From Novosphingobium sp. Chol11 (GTDB lineage Bacteria; Pseudomonadota; Alphaproteobacteria; Sphingomonadales; Sphingomonadaceae), in contig NZ_OBMU01000001.1 in assembly GCF_900218065.1 (NCBI RefSeq), forward strand, positions 881,852 to 945,851: a stretch of DNA of 64,000 nt. Reading direction: 5' to 3'. The translations under genes were made by a program, and so were the position numbers. Below are positions 54,428 through 64,000 of the stretch, piece after piece. How positions within the stretch are numbered: the stretch's first letter is position 1; every line of letters starts with the position of its first letter. Under the pieces are notes generated by a model, which saw only the letters and a list, made by a program, of their open reading frames with translations, was not told where the DNA came from and searched no databases.

Positions 54428-55354
54428 ATGGCCGAGATTACCGCCGCCGCCGTCAAGGAACTGCGCGACCGTTCGGGCGCGGGCATGATGGACTGCAAGA
54501 AGGCGCTCGCCGAAGCCAATGGCGACATGGAAGCCGCCGTCGACTGGCTGCGCGCCAAGGGTCTTGCCGCTGCGCAGAAGAAGTCGAGCCGCACCGCCGC
54601 TGAAGGTCTGGTCGGCGTTGCCGTCGCTGGCACCAAGGGCGTTGCCGTCGAAGTGAACAGCGAAACCGACTTCGTCGCCAAGAACGACCAGTTCCAGGAT
54701 TTCGTCCGCACCGTAGCCCAGGTTGCTCTGCAGAGCGGCGCGACCGATGCCGAGACGCTCTCGTCGCAGGCTCACCCGGCCGGTGGCACGATTTCCGAAA
54801 AGCTGGTGTCGAACATCGCCACCATCGGTGAGAACCAGACCCTGCGCCGCGTCGGTCAGCTGGAAGTGAGCCAGGGCGTCGTTGTGCCCTACGTTCACAA
54901 CGCAGCTGCTCCTGGCCTTGGCAAGATCGGCGTGCTGGTCGCGCTGGAAGGCGATGCGCCTGCCGACGTTCTGGAGCCGCTGGGCAAGCAGATCGCGATG
55001 CACATCGCGGCTGCCTTCCCGCTGGCCCTGTCGGCTGCCGACATCGATCCGGCCCTGCTGGAGCGTGAGCGCGCGATTGCCGCGGAAAAGGCAGCCGAAT
55101 CGGGCAAGCCCGCCGAGATCGTCGCCAAGATGGTCGACGGTTCGGTCGCGAAGTACGCCAAGGAAAATGCGCTGCTCAGCCAGCTGTTCGTGATGGACAA
55201 CAAGACGCCGATCGCCGACGTCGTTGCCAAGGCAGCGAAGGACGCAGGCAAGTCGATCACGCTGAAGAATTATGTCCGCTTCCAGCTCGGTGAGGGCATC
55301 GAGAAGGAAACGAGCGACTTCGCGGCTGAAGTTGCTGCGGCTGCGGGCGTCTGA
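54428..55354 (+). CDS. tsf: elongation factor Ts
   Basis: EF-Ts exchanges GDP on EF-Tu. The 308-residue protein begins with the UBA-like domain ([40 protein letters not shown]) and the conserved core [17 protein letters not shown]. The two subdomain repeats follow, and it ends with the coiled-coil and [15 protein letters not shown]. Strong ribosome site; normal length. Confidence 0.98.
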   Translation: MAEITAAAVKELRDRSGAGMMDCKKALAEANGDMEAAVDWLRAKGLAAAQKKSSRTAAEGLVGVAVAGTKGVAVEVNSETDFVAKNDQFQDFVRTVAQVALQSGATDAETLSSQAHPAGGTISEKLVSNIATIGENQTLRRVGQLEVSQGVVVPYVHNAAAPGLGKIGVLVALEGDAPADVLEPLGKQIAMHIAAAFPLALSAADIDPALLERERAIAAEKAAESGKPAEIVAKMVDGSVAKYAKENALLSQLFVMDNKTPIADVVAKAAKDAGKSITLKNYVRFQLGEGIEKETSDFAAEVAAAAGV

Positions 55355-55515
55355 TCCCGGCCTGACCTGACAGAGCGTTCGGTTCGGGCGGCGCGTAGGA
55401 AGCAACGCTTCTCGACAAGCGGCTCGAACACGCTAAGGACTTCACAGAATGGCGCGCGCTGCCTAAGGTGCGCGCCATTCCTTTGTCTGCTCGAATAGAT
55501 GGAATTTTACCCCGC

Positions 55516-56241
55516 ATGACTCGTCCGCCGTTCAAGCGCATATTGCTGAAACTCTCGGGCGAAGTGCTGATGGGGCAGGGGCAGTTCGGCATCGAACCGG
55601 AGACGGTGAACCGCGTTGCGACGGAAATCGCGGCGGCCAAGGACGCAGGCTTTGAAATTTGCGTCGTGGTCGGCGGGGGTAATATCTTCCGGGGCCTGGC
55701 AGGCGCGGCCAAGGGCTTCGACCGCACCAGCGCCGATTATATGGGCATGCTCGCGACCGTGATGAACGCATTGGCGGTGCAGAACGCGCTGGAGAAGATC
55801 GGCTATGACACGCGTGTGCAGTCGGCGATCCCGATGGCGTCGGTGTGCGAGCCCTATATCCGGCGCAAGGCCGTGCGGCACATGGAAAAGGGCCGGATCG
55901 TCATCTTCGCGGCGGGTACGGGCAGCCCCTTCTTCACCACGGATACCACGGCGGCGCTGCGTGCGGCCGAGATGAACTGCGACGCGCTGTTCAAGGGCAC
56001 CAGCGTCGATGGCATCTATAATGCTGACCCCAAGAAGGTTCCGGACGCGGCGCGCTATGATCAGATCAGCTTCGACAAGGTGCTGAACGACAATCTCAAG
56101 GTGATGGATGCGAGCGCCATTGCCCTGTGCCGTGAAAACAATATCCCCATCGTCGTTTTCAACATCCGCGAAACCGGCAATCTTGCAAAGGTGCTGGCCG
56201 GTGACGGGGTTGCGACGATCGTACAAAATCAGGAGCGCTGA
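55516..56241 (+). CDS. pyrH: UMP kinase
   Basis: PyrH phosphorylates UMP in pyrimidine synthesis. The 241-residue amino-acid-kinase-fold protein shows [27 protein letters not shown], the UMP-binding region [15 protein letters not shown] and [14 protein letters not shown]. The start at 55516 (MTRPPFKR) is preferred because it matches family length; an in-frame upstream start at 55468 lacks support. It lies in the usual place between tsf and frr, six bases before frr. Confidence 0.98.
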   Translation: MTRPPFKRILLKLSGEVLMGQGQFGIEPETVNRVATEIAAAKDAGFEICVVVGGGNIFRGLAGAAKGFDRTSADYMGMLATVMNALAVQNALEKIGYDTRVQSAIPMASVCEPYIRRKAVRHMEKGRIVIFAAGTGSPFFTTDTTAALRAAEMNCDALFKGTSVDGIYNADPKKVPDAARYDQISFDKVLNDNLKVMDASAIALCRENNIPIVVFNIRETGNLAKVLAGDGVATIVQNQER

Positions 56242-56247
56242 AAGACC

Positions 56248-56805
56248 ATGGCTCAATATGACAAGGCCGACCTCGAACGCCGCATGCACGGCGCTGTCGA
56301 ATCGCTGAAGGGCGATCTCTCCGGCCTGCGCACCGGCCGGGCCAATATCCAGCTGCTCGATCCCGTGACGGTCGAGGTCTATGGCGCCCACATGCCGCTC
56401 AACCAGGTGGCGACCGTCTCTGCGCCTGAACCGCGCATGCTGTCGGTGCAGGTCTGGGACAAGAGCAATGTCGGTCCCTGCGACAAGGCGATCCGCTCGG
56501 CGGGGCTTGGCCTCAATCCGATCGTCGACGGGCAGACGCTGCGCCTGCCGATCCCGGACCTCACCGAGGAACGGCGCAAGGAACTGGCCAAGCTCGCCAG
56601 CAAATATGCCGAAGGCGCGCGGGTCGCCGTGCGCAACGTGCGCCGCGACGGTATGGACAGCCTGAAGACCGACGAGAAGAAGGGCGAGATCAGCGAAGAC
56701 GAGCGCAAGCGACTGGAAACCGAGGTGCAAAAGCTGACCGATAGCACCATCGCCGACATCGACGCTGCGGCGGCGGCCAAGGAGAAGGAAATTCTCGGTC
56801 ACTGA
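56248..56805 (+). CDS. frr: ribosome recycling factor
   Basis: RRF splits post-termination ribosomes with EF-G. The 185-residue protein has the family pattern [59 protein letters not shown] and [17 protein letters not shown]. Normal length; six bases after pyrH. The uppS gene follows 42 bases later. Confidence 0.98.
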   Translation: MAQYDKADLERRMHGAVESLKGDLSGLRTGRANIQLLDPVTVEVYGAHMPLNQVATVSAPEPRMLSVQVWDKSNVGPCDKAIRSAGLGLNPIVDGQTLRLPIPDLTEERRKELAKLASKYAEGARVAVRNVRRDGMDSLKTDEKKGEISEDERKRLETEVQKLTDSTIADIDAAAAAKEKEILGH

Positions 56806-56847
56806 GCCGGGGTCCTTGTCCGTGTCCAACACGCTCCGACACTTCTG

Positions 56848-57591
<744 letters not shown>

Positions 57592-57594
57592 CCC

Positions 57595-58365
57595 ATGTCG
57601 AATGAGCTTCGTATCCGCGCGGTCGTTGGCCTGCTGCTTATCCTTCTTGCCTCCGCAGCGCTCTATTTCGGCGGCTTCTTCTTCTGGCTTTTGCTCGTAG
57701 TGGCTGGCGTGCTGATGCAGGGCGAGTGGGGCGATTTGGCCCGCGCATCGCCCGAGCATCGTCGGCTTTCGATGTTCGCGGTCTCCGTGCCGCTGGCGCT
57801 ACTTTGCCCCTTGGCGGCGGGGCTGTCCTGGACGGCCTTCACCCTTGCGGTGGCGGCTTTCTTCTTCGTGATCCTCGTCACGCGATCAGGCAGGCTGGCG
57901 CTCGGCGTGCTTTACGTCTTCGTGCCGGTCGCGGCGCTGATTTTCCTTCGTGAGCAGCAGCCGGGCGGCTTGCTGCTTGCCTTCTGGGCATTATCGCTGG
58001 TGTGGGCGACGGACATTGGCGCCTATTTCGCGGGGCGCGCGATCGGCGGACCCAAGCTCGCGCCTAGGGTCAGCCCCTCCAAGACTTGGGCAGGGCTCGG
58101 CGGCGGTGTGTTGGCCGCGCTGGTCCTCGGTTTCGTCCTCCACCGCTTCGCCGGATTGCCGATCCAGCTTGCCGCTGCAAGCGGGCTTCTGGCAGTTGCC
58201 GCGCAGCTTGGCGATCTTCTGGAAAGCGCGATGAAGCGCCGGGCGGGGGTCAAGGACAGCGGTAACCTGCTGCCCGGCCATGGCGGCGTGATGGACCGGC
58301 TGGACGGCGTAGTGGCCGCCGCGCCGATTGCCGCTCTCTTCTATCTTTTTCTGGTGTTTCCATGA
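57595..58365 (+). CDS. cdsA: phosphatidate cytidylyltransferase
   Basis: CdsA makes CDP-diacylglycerol, the precursor of all phospholipids, supplying PssA at 52313. The 256-residue protein has about seven hydrophobic helices. It carries the CDS signature in the C-terminal half: SPSKTWAGLGGGVLAAL and the acidic motif KDSGNLLPGHGGVMDRLDG. Its stop overlaps the dxr start. Confidence 0.96.
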   Translation: MSNELRIRAVVGLLLILLASAALYFGGFFFWLLLVVAGVLMQGEWGDLARASPEHRRLSMFAVSVPLALLCPLAAGLSWTAFTLAVAAFFFVILVTRSGRLALGVLYVFVPVAALIFLREQQPGGLLLAFWALSLVWATDIGAYFAGRAIGGPKLAPRVSPSKTWAGLGGGVLAALVLGFVLHRFAGLPIQLAAASGLLAVAAQLGDLLESAMKRRAGVKDSGNLLPGHGGVMDRLDGVVAAAPIAALFYLFLVFP

Positions 58366-59522
58366 CGCGCAAAGTTTCCATCTTCGGCGCGACGGGTTCC
58401 GTCGGCATGTCGACGCTCGACCTCATCCAGCGCGATGCGCAAGCCTTTCAGGTGGTCGCCCTCACCGCCCATAGCGATGTCGATGGTCTCGCCAAGCTGG
58501 CGCGCGAATGCAACGCGCAGATGGCGGTAATCGGCGACCCGGCGCGCTATGATGCGTTGAAATCGGCTTTGTCGGGATCCGGCGTCGAGGCTGCCGCGGG
58601 CGAGGCCGCTCTGGTCGAGGCAGCACAAGCAGGCGCGGACTGGAGCATGGCCGCGATCGTTGGTTGCGCAGGGTTGCGGCCGACAATGGCTGCGTTGCAG
58701 GCAGGCGGAACGGTCGCGCTCGCCAACAAGGAATCACTTGTCTCGGCGGGCGCTCTGATGATGGACGCGGCAGTCCAGTCGGGGGCAACCCTGCTGCCGG
58801 TCGACAGCGAACATAATGCCATTTTCCAGTGCCTTGCCGGTAGCCGCCTGGATGATGTGGCAAGGATCATCCTGACCGCGAGCGGCGGCCCCTTCCGCAC
58901 GCGCAGTCGGGAAGAAATGCGCGACATCACGCCAGCCCAGGCCGTGGCGCATCCCAATTGGTCGATGGGCGCGAAGATCAGCGTCGACAGCGCGACGATG
59001 ATGAACAAGGGCCTGGAACTGATCGAGGCCGCGCATCTGTTTCCGGTGGGGTTGGATCGCATCGAGATATTGGTCCATCCCCAATCGATCATCCACTCTA
59101 TGGTCGAATATCGCGATCGTTCGACGCTGGCGCAGCTGGGATCGCCGGACATGCGCATTCCCATCGCCAGCGCCCTTGCCTGGCCCGGCCGGATGGAGAC
59201 ACCCTGCCAACCGCTCAACCTCGCGCAGGCAGGGCGCCTCGATTTCGAGGCTCCGGACGAGGTTCGCTTTCCCGCGCTCCGCCTGGCGCGGCAGGCGGCG
59301 GAGCAGGGGGGGCTTGCGCCTGCAATCCTGAATGCGGCCAATGAAGTGGCGGTGGCGGCCTTTCTTAAAGAGGCCATCGGCTTCCTTGATATCGCCATGA
59401 TTGTGGAGGACGTTCTGAACCGCTATAGCGCCCCAGAGCCAAGCGGTATCGACGATGTGCTGGAAGCGGATGCACAGGCGCGACGCATGGCGGGCCAAGT
59501 GATGGAAAGATTGACTGCTTGA
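58362..59522 (+). CDS. dxr: 1-deoxy-D-xylulose-5-phosphate reductoisomerase
   Basis: Dxr catalyses the second step of the MEP isoprenoid pathway, feeding UppS. The 386-residue protein has NADPH-binding SIFGATGSVGMSTLDLI and the catalytic region VDSEHNAIFQCL with acidic metal ligands. It also has the flexible loop LTASGGPFRTRS and HPNWSMGAKISVDSATMMNK. It overlaps cdsA by four bases and rseP by four bases (TTGA). Confidence 0.97.
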   Translation: MTRKVSIFGATGSVGMSTLDLIQRDAQAFQVVALTAHSDVDGLAKLARECNAQMAVIGDPARYDALKSALSGSGVEAAAGEAALVEAAQAGADWSMAAIVGCAGLRPTMAALQAGGTVALANKESLVSAGALMMDAAVQSGATLLPVDSEHNAIFQCLAGSRLDDVARIILTASGGPFRTRSREEMRDITPAQAVAHPNWSMGAKISVDSATMMNKGLELIEAAHLFPVGLDRIEILVHPQSIIHSMVEYRDRSTLAQLGSPDMRIPIASALAWPGRMETPCQPLNLAQAGRLDFEAPDEVRFPALRLARQAAEQGGLAPAILNAANEVAVAAFLKEAIGFLDIAMIVEDVLNRYSAPEPSGIDDVLEADAQARRMAGQVMERLTA

Positions 59523-60652
59523 TCCAAAATCCCGGGTTCCTGCTGACGGTCCTCGCCTTTGTAGCGGTCATCGGGCCGCTGGTGTTCGTGCACGAACTCG
59601 GCCATTACCTTGTGGGCCGCTGGTTCGGCGTCAAGGCGGAGGCTTTTTCGATCGGCTTCGGCCCGGAACTGGCGGCATGGGTTGATAAGCGCGGCACACG
59701 CTGGCGCATCGGTGCACTTCCCCTTGGTGGCTATGTCCGCTTCAAGGGCGACATGAACGCCGCCAGCCAGACGGACCCCGCCTGGCTTCAGCTTCCGCCA
59801 AGCGAGCGCGCCGAAAGCTTCCCGGCCAAGCCCTTGTGGCAGAAGGCGGCGATCGTCGCGGCCGGGCCCTTTATCAATTTCCTCTTCGCCATTCTCATCC
59901 TGTCCGCATTCGCGTTCGTTTACGGTGAGAGCCGGACACCCGCCGTCGCGGGGAAGGTGCAGGTCGGTAGCGCGGCCGCTGAGGCGGGCATACAGGCTGG
60001 CGATCGCATCCTGTCGCTGAACGGCCGGGAGATGACGACCTTCGACGACCTTCGCCTTTATGCGCAGATCCGTCCGGGCGAGCCGGTGACGATGGTCATC
60101 GAAAGATCGGGCAAGACGATTGAGAAGCAGGGCCGGGTCGGTGCGGTTCAGGAGCAGGATGGCTTTGGCAACAGGTTCAAGGTCGGGCGGCTCGGCATTG
60201 CTCCCGCGCAGCCGGTGATCGAGCCGGTCGAACTTTGGCGCGCGCCTGCCGTTGCGCTCAAGCAGACCGGGCAGATCATTCGCACCATGGTCGAAACGCT
60301 AGGGCAGATATTGGGCGGCGGCCGGTCGGTGAAGGAATTGGGCGGCCCGCTCAAGATCGCAGAGGTTTCGGGCCAGGCGGCAACATTGGGGGTGGAGAGC
60401 TTCGTGTTCTTCATGGCTCTCATTTCGATTAACTTGGGGTTCATCAACCTGTTGCCAATCCCCATGCTGGATGGCGGACATCTGCTGTTTTACGGGGTGG
60501 AGGCGATACAGCGCAGGCCCGTCAGTGCGCGGGTGCAGGAATGGGCGTACCGATCGGGTCTGGCAGTCCTTTTGGCCATGATGATGCTGGTGACTTTCAA
60601 CGATTTATCTTCTTTCGGGCTCTGGGAACGCCTGTCCGGCTTGATCGGCTAA
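59519..60652 (+). CDS. rseP: RseP/site-2 intramembrane zinc protease
   Basis: RseP cleaves membrane-embedded anti-sigma factors and signal peptide remnants. The 377-residue protein has the zinc motif VFVHELGHYLVGRWFG (HExxH) in the first helix, a central PDZ domain (about 130-200: GIQAGDRILSLNGREM), and the C-terminal metal motif NLLPIPMLDGGHLLFY. It starts at TTG 59519, overlapping the dxr stop, a common arrangement in this cluster. The next gene bamA lies 93 bases downstream. Confidence 0.95.
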   Translation: MIQNPGFLLTVLAFVAVIGPLVFVHELGHYLVGRWFGVKAEAFSIGFGPELAAWVDKRGTRWRIGALPLGGYVRFKGDMNAASQTDPAWLQLPPSERAESFPAKPLWQKAAIVAAGPFINFLFAILILSAFAFVYGESRTPAVAGKVQVGSAAAEAGIQAGDRILSLNGREMTTFDDLRLYAQIRPGEPVTMVIERSGKTIEKQGRVGAVQEQDGFGNRFKVGRLGIAPAQPVIEPVELWRAPAVALKQTGQIIRTMVETLGQILGGGRSVKELGGPLKIAEVSGQAATLGVESFVFFMALISINLGFINLLPIPMLDGGHLLFYGVEAIQRRPVSARVQEWAYRSGLAVLLAMMMLVTFNDLSSFGLWERLSGLIG

Positions 60653-60745
60653 GCTGTATCGGGCAGGGAGGCGCGATTTAGCGCCGTGTTTCCCGGCGTG
60701 AACGAACATATGCTTTTTTGTAAAAGGGTAGAGCGGGTGACAGCG

Positions 60746-63397
60746 ATGATGAGCAGCAAGAGACAGCGCCCGGTTGTCGCGGCCCTTCTGGCAACGACGA
60801 TGATGGGCGGCCTGTCCGCGGTTCCCGCTTTGGCGCAGGACGCGGCGCAGCCTGCCGCTCCCGTTCCGGCCGTCGCGCCCGCAGCCGGCACCATCCGCAG
60901 CATCAGCGTCGTGGGTCAGCAGCGCCTGGAACCCGATACGGTGCTGTCCTACACCAAGCTTCGCATCGGGCAGCCCTTTACCCAGGAATCGCTCGATCAG
61001 GCGCTGCGTGATCTTTACGAGACCGAACTGTTCGCAGACGTTCAGATCCGCAACGATAATGGCGCGCTCACCATTGAAGTGAAGGAAAATCCGGTCATCA
61101 ACCGCATCGTGCTGGAAGGCAACAAGCGGTTGAAGGAAGACAAGATCCGTCCGGAGATCAAGCTCGCCCCGCGCCAGATCTATACCCGGTCCAAGGTCCG
61201 CGCCGATGTCGCCCGCATTATCGAACTTTACCGCCGCCAAGGCCGCTTCGCCGCGACCGTCGAGCCCAAGATGGTGCAGCTCGACCAGAATCGCGTCGAT
61301 ATCGTCTTTGAAATTTCGGAGGGGCCCAAGTCCAAGGTCCGCCAGATCAACATCATCGGCAATGACAAGTTCAACGATGGCGAACTGCGCAGCCAGATGG
61401 TGACGAAGCAGTCGCGCTGGTTCCGCGTCTTCTCCTCCGGCACCAGCTACGATCCCGATCGCCTGGCCTATGACCAGCAGAAGCTGCGGCAATTCTACCT
61501 GACCGAAGGCTATGCGGATTTCCGCGTTATTTCGGCCGTCGCGGAGCTGACGCCCGACAAGCAGGACTTCATCATCACCTATGTGGTCGAGGAAGGGCAG
61601 CGCTACAAGTTCGGTGACGTGAAGGTCGAATCCGACATTCGCGACCTGTCGGGCGCGTCGCTCACCAAGACGCTGCCGATGAAGAAGGGCGATTGGTACA
61701 ACGCCAAGCAGGTCGAGGACACGGTCGATACGCTCAGCCAGACGGCGGGCCTGTTCGGCTATGCCTTTGCCGACGTGCAGCCGGACTTCAACCGCGACAA
61801 GGACAGCCTGACGATGGGGATCAATTTCCGCATCGCCAACGCACCGCGCGTCTATGTCGAGCGGGTGGACATCAACGGCAACACGCTGACCCAGGACAAG
61901 GTGGTCCGCCGCGAATTCCGACTGGCGGAAGGCGACGCGTTCAACAGCTTCCTCGTCAAGCGGTCGAAGGACCGGATCAACTCGCTTGGTTTCTTCCAGG
62001 AAAAGCTGGACATCGAACAGAAGCCGGGCTCGGCGCCCGACCGCATCGTGCTGGAAACCAACGTCCAGGAAAAATCGACCGGCGAGCTGTCGCTGTCGGC
62101 AGGCTTCTCCTCGCTGGAGCGCTTCATCGTCGCGGCGTCGATCACGCAGCGCAACTTCCGCGGCAAGGGCCAGGAACTGCGCACCAGCGTCAATTATTCC
62201 AGCTATTCCAAGTCGGTCGAAGTGGGCTTCACCGAGCCCTATTTCATGGACAAGAATATCGCGCTGGGCGGCGATATCTATCGGCGCGATCTGAACAGCT
62301 TCCGTTATCTCAACAACAATGATCGCGATACAACATACAAGCAGACCACGACCGGGTTTCAGATCCGCGCTGGTGTGCCGATCACCGAATATATGTCGCT
62401 GGCGCTGCGCTACAGCCTCAACCTGGATGATGTGAGCCTCGATGAGGACACATATTACACCAACGGGGCTTGCGATCCGATCCTGGCGGGCCGCTATCTC
62501 TGCGACGCGATCGGCAAGCGGACGACGTCATCGCTTGGCTATTCGCTGATCTACGACAATCGCGACAACCGCATTCGTCCGACGCGCGGCCATAATGTTG
62601 TGTTGAGTCAGGATTTCGCGGGCCTGGGCGGCAGCGTCAAATATATCCGCACGCGTTTCAATGGGTCGAAGTTCTGGCCATTGGGCGGCGGGTTCATCTT
62701 CTCGCTTTCGGCTGAGGGTGGATATATTCATTCCCTCGAAGGGGAGCGTCGCGATGCTTCCGGAGCGTTGGTGGACAAGGTGCGCCTGACCGACCGCTTC
62801 TTTCTTGGTAATCCGCAAATTCGTGGGTTTGACATTCGTGGGATCGGGCCGCGCATCAAGCGTTACTCTCTGATCCAAGACCCGGATAATCCGGGTGCGT
62901 TTATCCGCAACAACGACAATAACAATACCCGGGACGACGCACTCGGCGGCAAGATCTACTATCTTGCGCGTGCGGAAGTGGAAATTCCGCTTGGTTCTGG
63001 CGCGCGCGAAATGGGGCTTCGTCCCTCAATTTTCGTGGACGCAGGTGCTGTTGCTGGATTGCGTGATCCTCAAGAGACTAGATTCGGCGGGTTCTGTTCA
63101 CTCACGCCTCTGCCAAATACCAACAATCCAGCTTTGGCTCCTGTGCGTACGACGAATAATGAACTCGGTAATTGTACCGGGGTTGCCCCTTCGGGATACC
63201 AGGCGGCCTATCTCGACGGCACCGGATTTGAAGAAGTTTATCTCGGCGACACACTCAAGCCGCGCGTGTCTGTGGGCTTTGGCGTCAACTGGAACTCGCC
63301 GTTCGGGCCGTTCCGCATCGACATCGCCAAGGCCCTGCTCAAGGAACCAGGGGACGATACTCAGCTCATCAGCTTCAACGTAGGGACTCAATTCTAA
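60746..63397 (+). CDS. bamA: outer membrane protein assembly factor BamA
   Basis: BamA inserts beta-barrel proteins into the outer membrane. The signal peptide (RPVVAALLATTMMGGLSAVP in part) is followed by five POTRA domains (about residues 50-430) and an Omp85 barrel (about 450-883) ending in Phe (ISFNVGTQF). The loop-6 motif is IRGFDIRGIGPR (around 691). The start at 60746 or 60749 opens the signal peptide; longer frames from 60686 lack support. Codon usage changes sharply from about 62700 to 63240: by my count 37 of 66 codons between 63002 and 63200 end in A or T, against few in the rest. This covers late barrel strands and surface loops, suggesting allelic exchange. skp follows, overlapping by one base. 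Confidence 0.96.
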   Translation: MMSSKRQRPVVAALLATTMMGGLSAVPALAQDAAQPAAPVPAVAPAAGTIRSISVVGQQRLEPDTVLSYTKLRIGQPFTQESLDQALRDLYETELFADVQIRNDNGALTIEVKENPVINRIVLEGNKRLKEDKIRPEIKLAPRQIYTRSKVRADVARIIELYRRQGRFAATVEPKMVQLDQNRVDIVFEISEGPKSKVRQINIIGNDKFNDGELRSQMVTKQSRWFRVFSSGTSYDPDRLAYDQQKLRQFYLTEGYADFRVISAVAELTPDKQDFIITYVVEEGQRYKFGDVKVESDIRDLSGASLTKTLPMKKGDWYNAKQVEDTVDTLSQTAGLFGYAFADVQPDFNRDKDSLTMGINFRIANAPRVYVERVDINGNTLTQDKVVRREFRLAEGDAFNSFLVKRSKDRINSLGFFQEKLDIEQKPGSAPDRIVLETNVQEKSTGELSLSAGFSSLERFIVAASITQRNFRGKGQELRTSVNYSSYSKSVEVGFTEPYFMDKNIALGGDIYRRDLNSFRYLNNNDRDTTYKQTTTGFQIRAGVPITEYMSLALRYSLNLDDVSLDEDTYYTNGACDPILAGRYLCDAIGKRTTSSLGYSLIYDNRDNRIRPTRGHNVVLSQDFAGLGGSVKYIRTRFNGSKFWPLGGGFIFSLSAEGGYIHSLEGERRDASGALVDKVRLTDRFFLGNPQIRGFDIRGIGPRIKRYSLIQDPDNPGAFIRNNDNNNTRDDALGGKIYYLARAEVEIPLGSGAREMGLRPSIFVDAGAVAGLRDPQETRFGGFCSLTPLPNTNNPALAPVRTTNNELGNCTGVAPSGYQAAYLDGTGFEEVYLGDTLKPRVSVGFGVNWNSPFGPFRIDIAKALLKEPGDDTQLISFNVGTQF

Positions 63398-64000
63398 TGA
63401 ATAAGATGCTCAAGGCCGCGGCGCTTGCTCTTGCGCCCATGACTGCCATCGCGCTCTCCAGCGTGCCTGCCGCAGCTCAGTCTAAGACCGGGATCGCCGT
63501 TGCAGACCTGCAGCGGGCAGTCGCCACCAGCTCGGCCTATACCACCGCCCGCTCGCAGATTCAGACCACCTACAAGGCGCAGATCGACAGCTTCACCGCG
63601 CGCAAGAATGCGATCGACGCTGATTTGAAGTCGAAGGGCTCTGCGCTCGAAGCGGCCATGAAGGCTGCGGGCAACAAGCCAACGCCCGCCATCCAGACCC
63701 AGTATGAGGCCTATCAGAAGGCCGGTCAGAACGGCCAGGCCGAACTGCAGCGCCTGGGCCAGCCGATCGCGCTCGCCAACGCTTATGTCGAAGAGCAGAT
63801 TTCGGCCAAGCTGTCGGACGCGCTGAAGTCGGCGATGACGAAGGCGAAGGTGGACCTGATCCTCGCCCCCGACGCGACCGTCTCCTACCAGCCGAGCGTG
63901 GATATCACGCAGCAGGTGGTGACGGAGCTCAACGCGCTGGTGCCGAGCGTGGGCATCACGCCGCCCGCGGGCTGGCAGCCCGGCGGCGCGCGCGGTAGGC
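63397..64000 (+). CDS. OmpH/Skp-like periplasmic chaperone (truncated by window end)
   Basis: The frame starts at ATG 63397, whose A is the last base of the bamA stop, and runs to the window edge with no stop (201 codons shown). A signal peptide (MNKMLKAAALALAPMTAIAL, then SSVPAAAQ) precedes a helical core of the OmpH type (GIAVADLQRAVATSSAYTT, then YKAQIDSFTARKNAIDADLK) and ILAPDATVSYQPSVDITQQV. Skp holds unfolded outer-membrane proteins for BamA, so position and role agree. The C-terminus has a Gly/Pro-rich tail (PPAGWQPGGARG). Confidence 0.92.
   Translation, partial: MNKMLKAAALALAPMTAIALSSVPAAAQSKTGIAVADLQRAVATSSAYTTARSQIQTTYKAQIDSFTARKNAIDADLKSKGSALEAAMKAAGNKPTPAIQTQYEAYQKAGQNGQAELQRLGQPIALANAYVEEQISAKLSDALKSAMTKAKVDLILAPDATVSYQPSVDITQQVVTELNALVPSVGITPPAGWQPGGARGR

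Overview
This window looks like chromosomal DNA from a Sphingomonadaceae alphaproteobacterium, most likely Sphingobium or a close relative. The evidence is high GC with strong G/C preference at third codon positions, a PhoK-type sphingomonad alkaline phosphatase, a TorF-type putative porin, a CarD regulator beside FdxA, the gene order rpsB-tsf-pyrH-frr-uppS-cdsA-dxr-rseP-bamA-skp, and short dispersed inverted repeats of kinds I associate with sphingomonads. The genus is an inference.

Region 1 (1-2.85 kb) is accessory-looking. It holds an SOS-associated peptidase (SRAP) gene with a GTTC-N7-GTTC LexA box in its divergent promoter, four small proteins of unknown function, and about 830 bp without a convincing gene. 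That gap contains an AT-rich palindromic array of GTTAC/GTAAC motifs bounded by a perfect 21-bp inverted repeat, followed by tRNA-Arg(CCT). It could be a relic of an integrated element.

Region 2 (2.9-24 kb) covers envelope, signalling and nutrient functions. It has a TM2 protein, an amylo-alpha-1,6-glucosidase/GT4 pair, and a secreted protein coupled to an atypical orphan response regulator. A beta-carbonic anhydrase and SulP transporter follow, with a leader that can fold over the ribosome binding site. Then come a TorF porin, a complete OmpR-type two-component system, a serine acetyltransferase, PhoK, a DsbD-like reductase coupled to TlyA, TspO, UbiK, a YbjN protein, ProC, a short asparaginase-domain protein, CarD and FdxA.

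Region 3 (24-44.7 kb) is largely central metabolism. It starts with an S4 protein coupled to a SUV3-like helicase, an M23 peptidase and a nucleotidyltransferase. The TCA block follows: sdhB (without sdhCDA), a thioesterase, zapE, mdh, sucD (without sucC), sucA, sucB and lpdA. A diguanylate cyclase, a HAD phosphatase, glmU and a membrane phosphoesterase complete it.

Region 4 (44.7-53.4 kb) has glmS, a KTSC protein, an alginate-export-type porin, a GNAT-nitrilase fusion, icd, the psd-pssA phosphatidylethanolamine operon, and a small membrane protein downstream of a second LexA-type SOS box.

Region 5 (53.5-64 kb) is the conserved translation, isoprenoid/phospholipid and outer-membrane assembly cluster. 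It ends in bamA, whose 3' part has strikingly different codon usage, and a truncated skp/ompH gene.

Several very long ORFs antisense to real genes (up to 991 codons) are artefacts of high GC3 and are not annotated.
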